Below are positions 1 to 8,871 of a stretch of 47,374 nucleotides of DNA, in pieces. How positions within the stretch are numbered: position 1 is the stretch's first letter; every line of letters begins with the position of its first letter. Position numbers and translations under genes: made by a program. The stretch is from an uncultured Bacillota bacterium (GTDB lineage: Bacteria > Bacillota_I > Bacilli_A > RFN20 > CAG-288). The stretch is taken from positions 203,051 to 250,424 of the forward strand of contig CASDVP010000003.1 of NCBI GenBank assembly GCA_949284445.1, written 5' to 3'. The notes beneath the pieces were generated by a model that was not told the origin of the DNA, made no database searches, and saw only the letters and a program-made list of their open reading frames with translations.

Positions 1-1962
1 AGTCCAACCGACATAATCCTCAGCATTAAGTTCGATATAGTCAAAACAAGTAGAGCCATTTAATGCAATCTTTAAGACATTATTCCCTTCGTTCAATTTC
101 ACATTCTTGATAGTGACAGGTGCAAAACAAGTCCAAGTTGGAGATCCAGTATATTCAATATTTGCTTCACTATCTAATGTTATCGGTTCATCATTGATAG
201 TTACAGATTTATAGTAATCACCTACTTTTATCCTATCAGCAGTGATGACAGCAGCAGTCAATATCAGATCAACAGTTTGCTCGGATAAAGAATTCAATTG
301 ATAAGTGATGATAGATGAGTCATTGATACCACCGACACAATATCCACCACTAGCTGCTGTTTGGCGTTCAGAATTACACCCTTCTAAAATCGCTAGTTCA
401 CCTTCAAAACGAAATTTTTCACCAACTACTGGTGGTATTTCTTCCTCTCCCCAATCTACTGGAGAGCTTGCTTTGATGAGCATATAATCAAAGTTTGTAC
501 GTGCAGTGTTTGTGGTTTGCAATACTATCTTGTTATTTCCAGCATTTAATTTAACATCGGTGAAATAGAACAATCCATAATTAGATGTGCCAAGGCCAGA
601 TGAGGATTCAATATAAACATCTTCTAAATCTAATTTGTTATCGTTAACTTGAATATATTCAAAGGTTTGAGAAAGTTTAGTTCTACCAGCATCAAATATT
701 GCAGTTCTAAAAATTAAAGATACTGTCTGTTCTGTTTCAGAATTGATCAAATATGAAATATTGGCGTGATTATCCCAAATACCACCGACTACTTGACCTT
801 CCGCATTAGTGTCATCAATAGCATATCCAGCACTTAAATCAGCATCGACTCCTTTAAAAAGATAGTCAGTACCAGTTACTTCCACGACATTTAATTCAGC
901 ACTTGCTGAAACATCACCACTGCTAACAGTGATAGTTGTCTTACCCGCTTTTAATGGTGTAAATAAGACTTGATCAGTGTTAGGATCAAAGGCTAATGTG
1001 TCGATGATTGTTTCGTCATTAGAACTAACTTTTATTTCTCCATCTATACCGATAGTAGTGATATTTAAAGCAGATTTGACACCAACTAAATATTTATTTA
1101 ACGGCTTAGAAATATTGATACTCGCTTCAACTTCTGGAAGTGTTAATTTGCTTTGCCCGATAAATTTGATGTAATCGACGTTTCCTAATCCCTTATCAAT
1201 GACTAAACTGACTGTGTTTTCACCTTTTTTGAGTTCTATTGTCGCTAAATAGAACTCCATAAAGTGATTCCAATTAGCTTGTGGATCGTCAAAGGCTTGT
1301 GGAACTTCAACATCTATACCATTCACAACTATTTTTCCTAAAGGATTGTCAGTATGAGATGAGCCAAAACCTATACATCCATATAACTCATACGAAGCTG
1401 CTTTTTCACTGACAACTGTAAAATTGATGGTTGCACCAGTATTGTTAAAACAATTTCCTAAAGCTTTACCACCGGAAGCATTAGCATTGTCATCAATTCT
1501 GATTGCTCCAGAAACACCGGCAGTAAATGTAGCATTTTCCGCTTCAAAAACTGATGAAATTATAACTTCAAAATCTAAAGTATCAGTTTTAGAGCCATCG
1601 TCAGTAGTGACAGTGATTGTTGCTTTTCCTAAGGATTTAGCAGTGATTAACCCAGCCTGAGAGACTGAAAGAACTGTTTCATCACTTGATTTATAACTGA
1701 CTTTTTTATTAGTGGCATCACTTGGAAGAACAGTGACGCTCAGCATCAAACTTTCGCCAACTTCTAACTGTGTTTTTTCAGATTTTAATTCAACTGATGT
1801 GACTTTAACTTCCGATGGCTTAGCTGTGTTTGTAGAACCTGACGGCTTATCAGTAGCACTTATAGGAGTACTAGATGAACTCTTAATATCACAGCTATAT
1901 AAGCCACAGCTTAACAATGATAAAGATAATAATGTGGTCAACAAAAATTTCTTATTTCTCAT
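1..1962 (-). CDS. Surface lipoprotein with Ig-like and three carbohydrate-binding-like modules (3' end outside window)
   Basis: The frame stays open from the ATG at 1962 to the window edge (about 654 codons), so the C-terminus is missing. The start follows an AGAAAGGA ribosome site. A signal peptide ends in a cysteine-containing stretch (LLSLSLLSCG), predicting a lipoprotein. Residues about 55-131 look like a bacterial Ig-like (Big_2) domain (typical phrases GLITAKSLGKATITV). Residues about 138-261, 365-498 and 511-654 are three related beta-rich modules that open with an aromatic plus AE/GE-type start and a GG-containing strand, like CBM6/CBM35 galactose-binding folds. A second Ig-like module lies at about 275-358. 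It is the last visible gene of an operon with the GH3 enzyme (14 bp after the preceding stop), so glycan capture at the cell surface is inferred. No catalytic domain is visible. Confidence 0.8.
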   Translation of the reverse strand, partial: MRNKKFLLTTLLSLSLLSCGLYSCDIKSSSSTPISATDKPSGSTNTAKPSEVKVTSVELKSEKTQLEVGESLMLSVTVLPSDATNKKVSYKSSDETVLSVSQAGLITAKSLGKATITVTTDDGSKTDTLDFEVIISSVFEAENATFTAGVSGAIRIDDNANASGGKALGNCFNNTGATINFTVVSEKAASYELYGCIGFGSSHTDNPLGKIVVNGIDVEVPQAFDDPQANWNHFMEFYLATIELKKGENTVSLVIDKGLGNVDYIKFIGQSKLTLPEVEASINISKPLNKYLVGVKSALNITTIGIDGEIKVSSNDETIIDTLAFDPNTDQVLFTPLKAGKTTITVSSGDVSASAELNVVEVTGTDYLFKGVDADLSAGYAIDDTNAEGQVVGGIWDNHANISYLINSETEQTVSLIFRTAIFDAGRTKLSQTFEYIQVNDNKLDLEDVYIESSSGLGTSNYGLFYFTDVKLNAGNNKIVLQTTNTARTNFDYMLIKASSPVDWGEEEIPPVVGEKFRFEGELAILEGCNSERQTAASGGYCVGGINDSSIITYQLNSLSEQTVDLILTAAVITADRIKVGDYYKSVTINDEPITLDSEANIEYTGSPTWTCFAPVTIKNVKLNEGNNVLKIALNGSTCFDYIELNAEDYVGWT

Positions 1963-1976
1963 AACATTATTCCTTT

Positions 1977-3278
1977 CTATTTTTCTGCTTGTGCAACTGC
2001 TAATTCACCTTTTTGATTGTAGACATCTAAAGATCTGATGTTATATCCGGTCGTAGAATTATGAATCATCTTAAAGGTATTTTTACCTGGCTTAGCTTTC
2101 ATATAGCCGATAGTTGAATGTCCGTACATAGTATAATTCCACTTGTTAGCATCATCGTTGCATTTAGCTAATGCTTCGGTTTCAAATGGCTCATCATTAA
2201 AGAATAGTTTCCAAGTATCAGTGAAAGCTGAGCCATGTCCTAAACCGCCTGAATGTTCTAATGACAATCTGACATAAGTCTCTTCGCTAGCCGTAAAAGA
2301 CCAGATGATAGTTTGATTTGAATTATAACTATCTAAATAACCAATGCAATCTTCACCTGGAGCAGAATTATAGATATTTTCGTTATTATCATCGAATTTT
2401 AAAACATTGTCATCTTTAGCTTCAATTGTCAACTTTTCATGTGTCCAATCAGATTCATCTTTAACAAGACAATCAGCCATATTGCAATCATAATCTGTGC
2501 ATAAGCCGTCTTCGTTTTTATGTTCACATACGTGCTCCTCATATCCAGAAGCATTTCCCATCTCTAGAGGTACGGAAGAGAGAAATTCAATCGACTTAAA
2601 ATTGAATTGATAAGCACCTCTGTTTGGATTGACGATTCTTATAGTATTAACGCCTTCTTTAAGCTTGACGCAACCTATGAAATACTCTGTAAAGTTATAC
2701 CATTCATTAGGAGAAGGAATAGTAGTGGTTCCTGGTATATAAGGCCAATTCAGATTAGCTTTTACTTGAGCATTAGATAATATCTTTTCGTCGTTGATAT
2801 AAGTCTCACAAGTGGTCGTTAAACTCATAGCTAAAGGCATCATCGAAATAGTAGCGCCCATACAAGCAGTTGTAGCTTCACTTGCAATGATTTGATATTC
2901 GATAGTCGCGCCTTCATTATTATTAAAATTATCGATATAACCACCAGCTTGAACCTGTGTTAGTGGTCCTTTATTACCACCGGTGACTTTGACTCTCTTA
3001 TCGGAACCTAGAAATTCATATTTAGTTCTATTTCCGATGTCATAACACTTTTCTTTATCGATAGTACAATCTGGATCTAAACATTTACCACATATCGGAC
3101 ATTTCTGCTTACAAACTATTTCAATTTGGGGATCATCTTCAATATCTTCGCTTCCATTCCAATTCCCTTGCCATTCTTCATCACCGACAAATTCATTGCT
3201 AGAACTATTAGGGTTACAGGAGATGAGACCAAAAATTGAAAATAAAGCCGCGAATAAAGGCAATACTTTTCTTTTCAT
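1977..3278 (-). CDS. Cysteine-rich lipoprotein with two carbohydrate-binding-like modules
   Basis: 433 residues. The signal peptide ends in the lipobox LISC, so it should be lipid-anchored outside the membrane. Two short Cys-rich knots (CPICGKC with flanking Cys near residue 60, and a second Cys cluster near 250-270) precede two beta-rich modules at about 90-235 and 285-425. These resemble the modules of the downstream lipoprotein and probably adopt a galactose-binding-like fold. Only 1 bp separates it from the GH3 gene upstream and 14 bp from the next lipoprotein, so all are co-transcribed. The Cys clusters may bind zinc or form disulfides; neither can be decided from sequence. The family was not recognised by name. 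A role in holding or presenting oligosaccharides to the GH3 enzyme is an inference from context. Confidence 0.75.
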   Translation of the reverse strand: MKRKVLPLFAALFSIFGLISCNPNSSSNEFVGDEEWQGNWNGSEDIEDDPQIEIVCKQKCPICGKCLDPDCTIDKEKCYDIGNRTKYEFLGSDKRVKVTGGNKGPLTQVQAGGYIDNFNNNEGATIEYQIIASEATTACMGATISMMPLAMSLTTTCETYINDEKILSNAQVKANLNWPYIPGTTTIPSPNEWYNFTEYFIGCVKLKEGVNTIRIVNPNRGAYQFNFKSIEFLSSVPLEMGNASGYEEHVCEHKNEDGLCTDYDCNMADCLVKDESDWTHEKLTIEAKDDNVLKFDDNNENIYNSAPGEDCIGYLDSYNSNQTIIWSFTASEETYVRLSLEHSGGLGHGSAFTDTWKLFFNDEPFETEALAKCNDDANKWNYTMYGHSTIGYMKAKPGKNTFKMIHNSTTGYNIRSLDVYNQKGELAVAQAEK

Positions 3279-3279
3279 A

Positions 3280-6200
3280 TTATTTCACCTCCGCTTTTTT
3301 CTTCAAAGCAAGGACAAAAGAGAGAATAACTAAAATGATAGAAGCAGACATCAAAACTCCTGAAGATATTTGTAAACCTAAAATTAATGTTTGCCACCAA
3401 GGAGTGATTTCAACAATTTTGATACCGGATTTCATTCCGTTCATGATATTGCTATGTAAAACAGCATATAAAGCACGCTTAGTAGATGTTCTTAAAGCTT
3501 GAGCAACAACCGGAATATTCTTATAATTCCAAGCTTTCCCTTTGACTGGTGAACCGAGCCATAAATCTTGTCCAGCAACCACAGCATTAGCAACAGCTTC
3601 TTCAGTAGCCATATGTTCCCCTGCTGAACAATCTGTTTCAATCGCTCCGATAAAGCCCCATTCATCTCTTAAAACATTAGTGAGCAAGCCTTTATGAGCA
3701 CCAGTCCAAGTACAACCAAGTCGATTATAAGAACTCATCAAACCTAATGTAGTTCCTTTTTCAGTCGATACTTGAAATGCTTTCAAATAGATTTCTCTAA
3801 TGGATTGTTCGTTAGCCCAAGTAGCGACACCATAACGATTTCTTTCTTGATCATTTAGTGCAAAATGTTTTGTAAAAGGAATCACACCTTTAGAACATAA
3901 GCCATCTAATTCAGCATCTAAAATCACAGCACTCAAAACTGGATCTTCAGAGAAATATTCAAAATTACGACCAGAGTATGCAGAACGATGTATGTTAGCA
4001 CCAGGGCCATAAACGCCGCCAAATCCAAGCTGCATACATTCCATGCCGAAAGCTGTTCCGAGCTTTTTAACTAAAGGAACGTTAAACGTTGCAGCCATTA
4101 ATACTTCACAAGAATAACCCATACTATTTTCTGATTTTCTGATGCCAGCAGGACCATCTTGAACTTTACCGCTAGGCGCATTGATAGAAGTAGCACCTTG
4201 AATCATTTCAAAGGCATCAGTGACGATACTGACCTGTTCTTCTTGACTCATCTGATTGAGCAAGATATCCCATTTATCTGAATCAAAGTCTTCGTACATC
4301 AAATCAATTAATGATAAACCACTATCCTGATTATACTGTGGCATTTCAGTTATATCTGATTCAGTGATCTCATCACTTAAAGTATTGATCTGCATATCTT
4401 TGACCATTTCTGGATCAACGCATTTCATCGAAACTGGAGCGATCGGATAAGTACCTGACCAATCATTTCTAGAAAGATAAGTTATCTTTTGATCTTGTGT
4501 ATGTTCATACAGATTTATATCTGTATCATCAAATTGGTTAGTTATTGGATTTCCTGTTTTAAGACTTTTTGAATACGTTTCAAAATCATCTTCTTTTTGT
4601 GTGATTTTATAAACATAATCCTTATTACCAGGTGCATCCATCCTAGATGTATCCGCACCTTTACTGGCTAAAATATTATTTAAAGCATCATGTGAATCAT
4701 CACCATAAGCTAAATAATAGTCGCCTTTTTCTAAAATGTAAGTTTTCTTGTTATATGAATCATAAGTGATAAAATCACTCGCTTTAACATTAACTTCAAA
4801 AGTGTATTCATCACCAGGTGCTAATTTTGGTGATTTTGCAAAACCGATGAGTTCAACAGCTGACTTTTCAATATTATTTTCCTTATCATAATCAGTATAT
4901 GGTTTTTGTAAATAAACCTGGAAAACATCTTTTCCAGAATAAGTATCAGATACATTCTTTGTTGTCAAATAGCAATTATAGCTATTAGTCAACATATCAT
5001 ATTCAACATGGAAATTTGATCTTTCAAACTCTGCATATGAAGAGCCATATCCAAAAGGAAAAATAACTTCTTCATCATATCTCCAATTGCTTTCAGATTC
5101 TTTAACACCAGCTGACGAATCCGAATTTCCTTGATTCAATACATAATCTTCATATCTAGTTTCATAATAACGATAGCCGACATAAATACCTTCTTGGTAA
5201 ACAATATATTTTGTATTGTGAGTATAGGTTGTTGTTTTAGGAAGGTTATCCGAATATTCAGTGAATGTGAAATCGCCTTGATTGACAGTTGCTGGTGCAG
5301 AATAATTATCGTATACATATATGTTCGGTAATCTACCATTCGGATCTGCTCTGCCAGTTAGAACATCAGCTAAAGAACGGAATGAAGAAGTACCGCCAAA
5401 GCCAACCCACAAACAAGCATCGATATCATAATTCACAAGATTCTTAAACTGCATCGGATTAGAGGTATTTAATACTAATACAATCTTTTTAAGCTTTCCT
5501 TGCTTCTTGTAATTTTCTAGCTGAGTCAGATATTCGACTTCTTCATTTGTCAAATCTAAATAATTACCGTCCATACATTCAGAGGCGTTGAAGAACAAAT
5601 CGCCATTTTCAGAACCGTTTCTAGAAATGATATAAACTGCGGTATCATTATAAGAAGCAATTGTCGAATCTGAAGTTGCTTGAATCATATCAAAAGGCAA
5701 TTCATTCACATCAAAATACACAACATTGATATCACTACCAGGTAAATTATGCATCGTCGACTTATAACCGGCTGCTGCTTTTAATTCTATTTCATCAGTC
5801 AATGTCGGATTCACATTAACACCATTGCTCTCTAAGCATAATCTTAAAGTGTCTTGAGTATTTGCAGCATGAGCACCAGAGCCCTCTCCGCTGACGATGT
5901 AATTAGAAGCGACAACGCTTGTTCCATATAAGGAAACATTGCTATCTTGCTTTAAAGGTAGAGTACCATCGTTATTCCATAAAATAACTGAGCCTTCATT
6001 ATTGACTTGCTTGATAGCGGCTTTGGCATATTCGTGTAAGCCATCGACATTCCATTCTAATTGGAACTCATATTTACCATCTTCATTCTTATGCCAACGA
6101 TATCTGTTGTAATCACTCTTATAATACATGACATCAGGTGTCGTGTTATCAGAATCATCAACTTGTTTGTATGGGTTGATATCCATGAAAGAGTTAATCT

Positions 6201-6309
6201 GTGTTTCATAAGAATTTGCAATAGATCCACCAGCGATTGTTATAGCAAAAAACAATGCCCAAAAAACTGATGATAATCCCCATAAAGTTTTATTGAACAC
6301 TTTCGACAT
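3280..6309 (-). CDS. Membrane-anchored GH3 beta-glycosidase with permuted domain order
   Basis: 1009 residues. A signal/membrane segment lies at about 8-30 and a second hydrophobic helix followed by KKK at about 975-1006, so both ends are in the membrane. The GH3 C-terminal (alpha/beta sandwich) domain comes first (GGTSSFRSLADVLTGRADPNGRLP), then an Fn3-like domain (DYYLAYGDDSHD). The GH3 TIM-barrel comes last (QDGPAGIR, a KHFALNDQERNR block, and ETDCSAG with Asp893 in the position of the family nucleophile). Such C-before-N order is known in a minority of GH3 enzymes. Expected activity is removal of terminal beta-linked sugars outside the cell. The start follows AAAGGA. The 5' end overlaps the small membrane protein upstream by 20 bp and the 3' end is 1 bp from the lipoprotein, indicating one operon. 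Confidence 0.88.
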   Translation of the reverse strand: MSKVFNKTLWGLSSVFWALFFAITIAGGSIANSYETQINSFMDINPYKQVDDSDNTTPDVMYYKSDYNRYRWHKNEDGKYEFQLEWNVDGLHEYAKAAIKQVNNEGSVILWNNDGTLPLKQDSNVSLYGTSVVASNYIVSGEGSGAHAANTQDTLRLCLESNGVNVNPTLTDEIELKAAAGYKSTMHNLPGSDINVVYFDVNELPFDMIQATSDSTIASYNDTAVYIISRNGSENGDLFFNASECMDGNYLDLTNEEVEYLTQLENYKKQGKLKKIVLVLNTSNPMQFKNLVNYDIDACLWVGFGGTSSFRSLADVLTGRADPNGRLPNIYVYDNYSAPATVNQGDFTFTEYSDNLPKTTTYTHNTKYIVYQEGIYVGYRYYETRYEDYVLNQGNSDSSAGVKESESNWRYDEEVIFPFGYGSSYAEFERSNFHVEYDMLTNSYNCYLTTKNVSDTYSGKDVFQVYLQKPYTDYDKENNIEKSAVELIGFAKSPKLAPGDEYTFEVNVKASDFITYDSYNKKTYILEKGDYYLAYGDDSHDALNNILASKGADTSRMDAPGNKDYVYKITQKEDDFETYSKSLKTGNPITNQFDDTDINLYEHTQDQKITYLSRNDWSGTYPIAPVSMKCVDPEMVKDMQINTLSDEITESDITEMPQYNQDSGLSLIDLMYEDFDSDKWDILLNQMSQEEQVSIVTDAFEMIQGATSINAPSGKVQDGPAGIRKSENSMGYSCEVLMAATFNVPLVKKLGTAFGMECMQLGFGGVYGPGANIHRSAYSGRNFEYFSEDPVLSAVILDAELDGLCSKGVIPFTKHFALNDQERNRYGVATWANEQSIREIYLKAFQVSTEKGTTLGLMSSYNRLGCTWTGAHKGLLTNVLRDEWGFIGAIETDCSAGEHMATEEAVANAVVAGQDLWLGSPVKGKAWNYKNIPVVAQALRTSTKRALYAVLHSNIMNGMKSGIKIVEITPWWQTLILGLQISSGVLMSASIILVILSFVLALKKKAEVK

Positions 6310-6550
6310 GTTTGATTCCTTTCCTCTTTCTTAAGATAAGAAAGACTAAACAGATTATGAATGCAATTAAGCAGATGATATCAAGAACAAATAACAATGT
6401 CTGATACCAATTAGCAAATAAAGATATCGACTGACCAGTTGCTGCAGCGACTAAATTCAAGATGATGTATAGAGCAACAACACCAATCGTTAAATAGAAA
6501 CATAGGATAGCAAAAAGACCAGTGAGAAAGCCAAATGGTACTTTTCTCAT
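6290..6550 (-). CDS. Small two-helix membrane protein, first gene of the GH3 operon
   Basis: About 86 residues with two long hydrophobic helices (residues about 7-35 and 48-75) and a basic tail (LRKRKG). The ATG at 6550 is chosen over an in-frame GTG at 6559, because an AAAGGAG site sits 11 bases before the ATG but only 2 before the GTG. It overlaps the GH3 gene by 20 bp, which argues for translational coupling. The GH3 protein also carries membrane helices, so a paired membrane complex is possible. This is inference, and no family was recognised. Confidence 0.7.
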   Translation of the reverse strand: MRKVPFGFLTGLFAILCFYLTIGVVALYIILNLVAAATGQSISLFANWYQTLLFVLDIICLIAFIICLVFLILRKRKGIKHVESVQ

Positions 6551-6634
6551 AACTAACACTTCTCCTTTCTGTTCCTTTAACTAGAAGTTTAAAGTACCTA
6601 TATCGTGACTTATCAATAAAAAATATGAAATATG

Positions 6635-6685
6635 AAATTCGTATTTTCACAATTCAAATTCGTATTTTAATAAAAGTAAGCGCTT
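6635..6685. promoter_or_regulatory. Operator-like repeats between divergent GH3 operon and TIR gene
   Basis: The divergent intergenic region holds two exact copies of AAATTCGTATTTT at 6635-6647 and 6656-6668, 21 bp apart (two helical turns). They are followed by the palindrome AAGCGCTT at 6678-6685, the core of LacI/CcpA-family operators. This spacing suits cooperative binding on one DNA face. Which of the two divergent units is controlled cannot be told. Confidence 0.4.
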
Positions 6686-6758
6686 CAATCCTCGAAATTT
6701 ATATGTTTTTCATGCTTGTTAATGAAAAATTAATAGATAACAAAAGGAACTGAACGAT

Positions 6759-8075
6759 ATGGAAAACAATAAAGATGTATTTATAAGTTATGAGCATGGA
6801 GACAAAGAAAAAGTCGATGCGATTGTTTCTTTATTAGAAAAGCAAGGAGTCTCTTGTTGGATTGCACCGAGAGACGTCGGACCGAGAAGATATGCTAAAG
6901 CGATTGTCGAAGGAATCGAAAATTGTAAGATTTTTTTATTGATGCTAAGTCATACATCAGCAGTTTCAGAACATGTTTTAAATGAAGTTGAGATGGCTTA
7001 TAACAAAAGAAGAACCAAAAACGGATCACTGACTATCGAGACTATATGTTTAGAAAAACTGAACTTAGACGATCCTGAATTTAAAGAAATCATGTATTAC
7101 ATCCGCAGAATCAATTTTATTCAGGATGAAAAAGAGATCGGAATCAAATTTTTAGCTGATGAATTTATCAATGCTAATAAAGGGATATTAAAGATACAAA
7201 AAACTCGTTCTAAGAGCCAAGAAAAAGATAGTGAATATCAGTCTACAGAAGGAGAAAGAAATAGACTTCTCAAACAGAATACACTGTTAGAAAAGTTTGA
7301 TTCATATCTCTATCAAAGAGAGATAAGCTGCAGAAAAAATGTAAAAATCCTTGATGTAGGATGTGGAGATGGCACATTAATAATCAGTAGAGTTAAAAAT
7401 GTGTCAAGCGATTATGAAATCGTTGGTATAGATAATAATGCTGAAGCTTTAAAAAGCGGAAAGAGCAAATACGCCGGATATGATATCCACTTTGAAAATG
7501 TCAATATAACCGATTCGAATCTGCTCAATGTTTTACTTGAGATCACTCAAAAATATCACATTGAACAATATGATATTATCAACATCTCAATGCTTCTCTT
7601 ACACATCAAAGGCAAAACACAGCTGATGCGTGTTCTTCGACGCTTTTTAAAACCAAATGGTGTCATCATCATTAAAGACATCGATGATGATATCAATTTC
7701 GCATATCCTGATGATGACGATTTGTTCTATAACGCTTATTCTTTAGCAACCTTAGATGTCACCACTGGTATCAGAGACACTGGAAGAAGAATCTATAATG
7801 TTTTGACGAATGCTGGATTTAAAGACATAACTTTAGAGAAAACTTATCTGACTACAATCGGCATGAATTACGATGAAAAAGAATGCTTCTTTGAATTCTA
7901 TTTCAAAATGATTTATGACGATTTGAAATACTGTTTGTCTCTCTATCCTGATAATTTTGAGCTGAGTGATGCCGTGAAATGGTATGACGAAAACTTTGAT
8001 GAATTATATGAGCGTTTCCTCAAAGATGATTTTGTTTTCGGATTAGGTTTCATGCTCTATACTGCCAGAAAATAA
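6759..8075 (+). CDS. TIR domain-SAM methyltransferase fusion protein
   Basis: 438 residues. Residues 5-125 form a TIR_2-type domain (DVFISYEHGD, SCWIAPRDV, and the helix SEHVLNEVEMA in which Glu76 fits the catalytic Glu of NAD-cleaving TIRs). A polar linker (about 145-190) leads to a class I methyltransferase with motif I ILDVGCGDG at 197-205 and an acidic ID at the end of strand 2 (VGIDNN). A later region has the usual LKPNGVIIIKD strand. An AAAGGA site lies 10 bp before the ATG. It is divergent from the GH3 operon and not obviously co-transcribed with other genes. TIR domains in bacteria commonly act in anti-phage signalling by degrading NAD or making cyclic ADP-ribose products. What the methyltransferase half modifies is unknown. 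Confidence 0.85.
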   Translation: MENNKDVFISYEHGDKEKVDAIVSLLEKQGVSCWIAPRDVGPRRYAKAIVEGIENCKIFLLMLSHTSAVSEHVLNEVEMAYNKRRTKNGSLTIETICLEKLNLDDPEFKEIMYYIRRINFIQDEKEIGIKFLADEFINANKGILKIQKTRSKSQEKDSEYQSTEGERNRLLKQNTLLEKFDSYLYQREISCRKNVKILDVGCGDGTLIISRVKNVSSDYEIVGIDNNAEALKSGKSKYAGYDIHFENVNITDSNLLNVLLEITQKYHIEQYDIINISMLLLHIKGKTQLMRVLRRFLKPNGVIIIKDIDDDINFAYPDDDDLFYNAYSLATLDVTTGIRDTGRRIYNVLTNAGFKDITLEKTYLTTIGMNYDEKECFFEFYFKMIYDDLKYCLSLYPDNFELSDAVKWYDENFDELYERFLKDDFVFGLGFMLYTARK

Positions 8076-8333
8076 GAACACATAATCTCATCACGTTGTT
8101 GAAATCAATAATCTAATACATTCACTTCTATTTATCTTGCTGATTGTTTGAAACTATCTAATATCAAAATAGAACTTATGATGGTAGTGTTAAAATTATT
8201 AGTCCTAGCAAGATATTGGATGGTAAGACTTAGTTAGAGTATTAATTATGGAATAAAAAAATGAGATTAATGAATTCATCAAATATCACATTGATTCAAA
8301 ATTGAGTGATCAGACATCATTATTCAAAGAAAT
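8076..8333. other. Gene-free spacer between TIR fusion and GNAT genes
   Basis: No hairpin with a T run, no coding bias and no repeat were found; the GNAT gene's promoter probably lies in it but no clear box could be assigned. Confidence 0.4.
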
Positions 8334-8795
8334 ATGAAAACAGAAATAAAATTAATATCTTATGATAGAAAATATTTAGATGATTTAATCATGATTTTTC
8401 AATCAGCTATAAGAATGAGTTGTTCGAAAGACTATTCAGACGAACAATTAAACGCCTGGCTTTCTAATATTGATAAAATAAGATGGCATAAAATGTATAG
8501 TAAACACTATACATTGATAGCGACAATCGATAAAAATTTAGTAGGCTTTGGTGATATCACTGATAACGGATATTTAAATATGCTCTATGTTCATCCTGAC
8601 TTTCAAAAGAAAGGTGTTGCTACTTTTATATGTGATAGCCTTGAATCTCATGTCAATTCAGACATCTATGTCGATGCTTCTATCACTGCAAAACCATTCT
8701 TTTTAAACAGAAATTATCAAGTCATTCAAAAACAAACTGTATATAGAAACGGCATTCCTTTAACCAATTTTAAAATGATAAAACATAAATGCTGA
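8334..8795 (+). CDS. GNAT-family N-acetyltransferase
   Basis: 153 residues with the GNAT core: the strand LVGFGDITDNGYLNMLYV leads into the acetyl-CoA pyrophosphate loop HPDFQKKGVATFI (Q/R-x-x-G-x-A type). A C-terminal strand pair (FFLNRNYQVIQKQTVYRNGIPL) is typical of small YafP-like members. The substrate cannot be inferred. The start has no convincing Shine-Dalgarno sequence (CAAAGAAAT before the ATG), and 258 bp with no clear terminator separate it from the TIR gene, so it may have its own promoter. Confidence 0.8.
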   Translation: MKTEIKLISYDRKYLDDLIMIFQSAIRMSCSKDYSDEQLNAWLSNIDKIRWHKMYSKHYTLIATIDKNLVGFGDITDNGYLNMLYVHPDFQKKGVATFICDSLESHVNSDIYVDASITAKPFFLNRNYQVIQKQTVYRNGIPLTNFKMIKHKC

Positions 8796-8871
8796 GATTA
8801 TGCTAATCCTTTAGATAAGATCAAACGAGACGATATGAAAAAAGTAAACATCAAAAACAGATGAAATTAGA

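Noticed and set aside
5131..5339. Open frames on both strands inside the GH3 gene
   Set aside because: They lie antisense or out of frame within a clear GH3 coding region and have no ribosome site.
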